Assembly (NCBI GenBank): GCA_030040695.1
Contig: JASHTE010000132.1
Coordinates: forward strand, 1 to 6,059
Reading direction: 5' to 3'
Length of the DNA: 6,059 nt
Origin: Vulcanimicrobiota bacterium
GTDB taxonomy: Bacteria; Vulcanimicrobiota; Vulcanimicrobiia; Vulcanimicrobiales; Vulcanimicrobiaceae
Position numbers and translations under genes: made by a program. This document shows positions 5,177 through 6,059 of this stretch, piece after piece. The notes beneath the pieces are model-generated. The model was not told the DNA's origin, did no database searches, and saw only the letters and a program-made list of their open reading frames with translations. Each line of letters begins with the position of its first letter. The stretch's first letter is position 1.

Positions 5177-6059
5177 TCCAGTCGACGACCTGAGCCGTCG
5201 TTCCATTCGAATACGTGATGGTTCCCGTGCCCGAGTAGTCCAACGTGATCGTTGCAACAACCGTCCCGCTCGAGTTCGTGACGTCTCCGGTGAGCTTGCC
5301 GCCCTTGGAAGAGGTGAGAGTCACGGTCAACCCGAGCCCGCTCTCGTCGAGACTGATACTCGACATTGCACCGCCGCCCCACTGAGGTCCGCCGAACCCG
5401 AGCGTCACCGTACCCGTGAGCGTGAGCACTTGCGTGCCGCCTGAGATCGTCCACGCCGGTAGCGTCGCCGATGCTAGTGTCAATGCGCCGATGGCGCCGG
5501 TATATCCGCTCCCGCTCAGTTGGATCTGGAGTTCGTTGGGTTGGCCCCAACTCGGCGGTGAGGCCGATGGCGAAGGCGAGGGCGTCACGAACGTTCCCGT
5601 CGCCGTGCCGGTAAAGCCGATGCTTTCGTCCAGAGGCGATGGCGATGCCGTGGGCTGCGAAATCGTCAGGACGTTGCCCGCACCGCAGTCGATCGGGTTG
5701 GAAGTTCCAAAGACGCAGCTCTCACCGACTTGAAGGAGCGGTGAGGCGCTCGGCGCGGGCGCGACGCTCTTTTGCGCCACGATAGATGTCACGTGTCCGT
5801 TGCTCAGCGTGAAAGCGAGCGAGAAGGTCTTGTAGGCAACGACCGCTCCAGCCTGATCCCAGACCTCCTCGGAGCCCTGGATCGAGCCGCCCGAACTGGA
5901 GAAGGTGATCGTCTGAGTGATGAGCTTGAACGGCTCAGTACAACTCGGATCGAAGAAGATCTCGATTGTTTGCGTTACTTGGCCCGAGCCGGTCGAAGAT
6001 TGCGAGAACTCAACGCCGTTCTGACACGTTCCGCTAGCGCTTTGCGTGTGAACGTCCTG
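5163..6059 (-). CDS. Exported Ser/Thr/Gly-rich beta protein with Pro/Ser linkers, 5' truncated
   Basis: The minus-strand frame is open from the right edge to TAG at 5163-5165, giving 298 residues; the N-terminus and any signal peptide lie beyond the window. A GTG at 5792 is internal, because the frame upstream of it is uninterrupted and similar in composition. In visible numbering, a first region (1-95) carries C12 and C40. A Pro/Ser hinge (101-107), a short segment with C115 and C125, a second hinge (136-142) and a third linker (159-170) follow, then a C-terminal region (171-298) rich in alternating Thr/Ser/Gly/Val strands that ends GTITYSNGTTAQVVDWIILG. This is the style of a surface or secreted beta-sandwich protein. 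I do not recognise a named domain and see no cell-wall or secretion anchor at the C-terminus. Binding or adhesion is only a guess. Confidence 0.75.
   Translation of the reverse strand, partial: QDVHTQSASGTCQNGVEFSQSSTGSGQVTQTIEIFFDPSCTEPFKLITQTITFSSSGGSIQGSEEVWDQAGAVVAYKTFSLAFTLSNGHVTSIVAQKSVAPAPSASPLLQVGESCVFGTSNPIDCGAGNVLTISQPTASPSPLDESIGFTGTATGTFVTPSPSPSASPPSWGQPNELQIQLSGSGYTGAIGALTLASATLPAWTISGGTQVLTLTGTVTLGFGGPQWGGGAMSSISLDESGLGLTVTLTSSKGGKLTGDVTNSSGTVVATITLDYSGTGTITYSNGTTAQVVDWIILG
5550..5585 (-). repeat. Pro/Ser low-complexity linker
   Basis: Twelve residues (TPSPSPSASPPS) form an alternating Pro/Ser linker inside the exported beta protein. Two shorter hinges of the same kind lie upstream in the protein, at 5634-5654 (PTASPSP) and 5739-5759 (PAPSASP). 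Such linkers typically separate folded extracytoplasmic domains and can be glycosylated. At DNA level this gives a run of GGCGA/GGCGG-like units on the plus strand. Confidence 0.6.

Noticed and set aside
5185..5201. Small hairpin (ACGAC ... GTCGT, seven-base loop) after the MpaB-like gene as a terminator
   Set aside because: The stem is only five pairs, no T-run follows on the plus strand, and it lies within the coding end of the exported protein.
5163..5792. Surface protein starting at GTG 5792
   Set aside because: The frame continues open to the right edge with the same Ser/Thr-rich, Cys-containing character, so the GTG is an internal valine codon and the gene is 5' truncated.

Overview
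The window is a gene-dense, GC-rich bacterial chromosome segment with six complete or partial genes of ordinary appearance plus one partial gene at the left edge. Short or negative gene spacing, no clear Shine-Dalgarno at most starts, a GTG start and a secreted protein with Pro/Ser linkers (PSPSPSAS type) fit a GC-rich, under-studied phylum such as Candidatus Eremiobacterota (WPS-2) or a relative. That placement is an inference from style, not from a marker gene.

Layout: positions 2-2438 (+) hold a tightly packed run of four genes. They are the C-terminus of an unidentified protein, a VOC (glyoxalase/bleomycin-resistance fold) protein joined to it by an ATGA overlap, an unrecognised exported protein, and a threonine-synthase-like PLP enzyme. 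The last of these may also have its own leaderless promoter (TACAAT six bases before its GTG). Positions 2386-3819 (-) encode a 12-helix APC-superfamily amino acid permease whose end overlaps thrC tail-to-tail by 53 bases. A 70-base divergent gap (3820-3889) separates its start from an MpaB/Lcp-family (DUF2236) heme oxygenase-like protein at 3890-5176 (+). From 5163 to the right edge, the minus strand encodes the C-terminal 298 residues of an exported Ser/Thr/Gly-rich beta protein, again overlapping its convergent neighbour, by 14 bases.

Functionally this looks like housekeeping and accessory metabolism: threonine biosynthesis, amino acid transport, a probable oxygenase and two exported proteins of unknown role. 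I see no RNA gene, CRISPR array, insertion sequence, phage gene or defence cassette, and no coherent novel multi-gene system. The points most worth a second look are the possible leaderless thrC promoter, the two tail-to-tail coding overlaps, the Lys-to-Glu change at the expected distal heme-ligand position of the MpaB-like protein, and the two exported proteins of unknown family.
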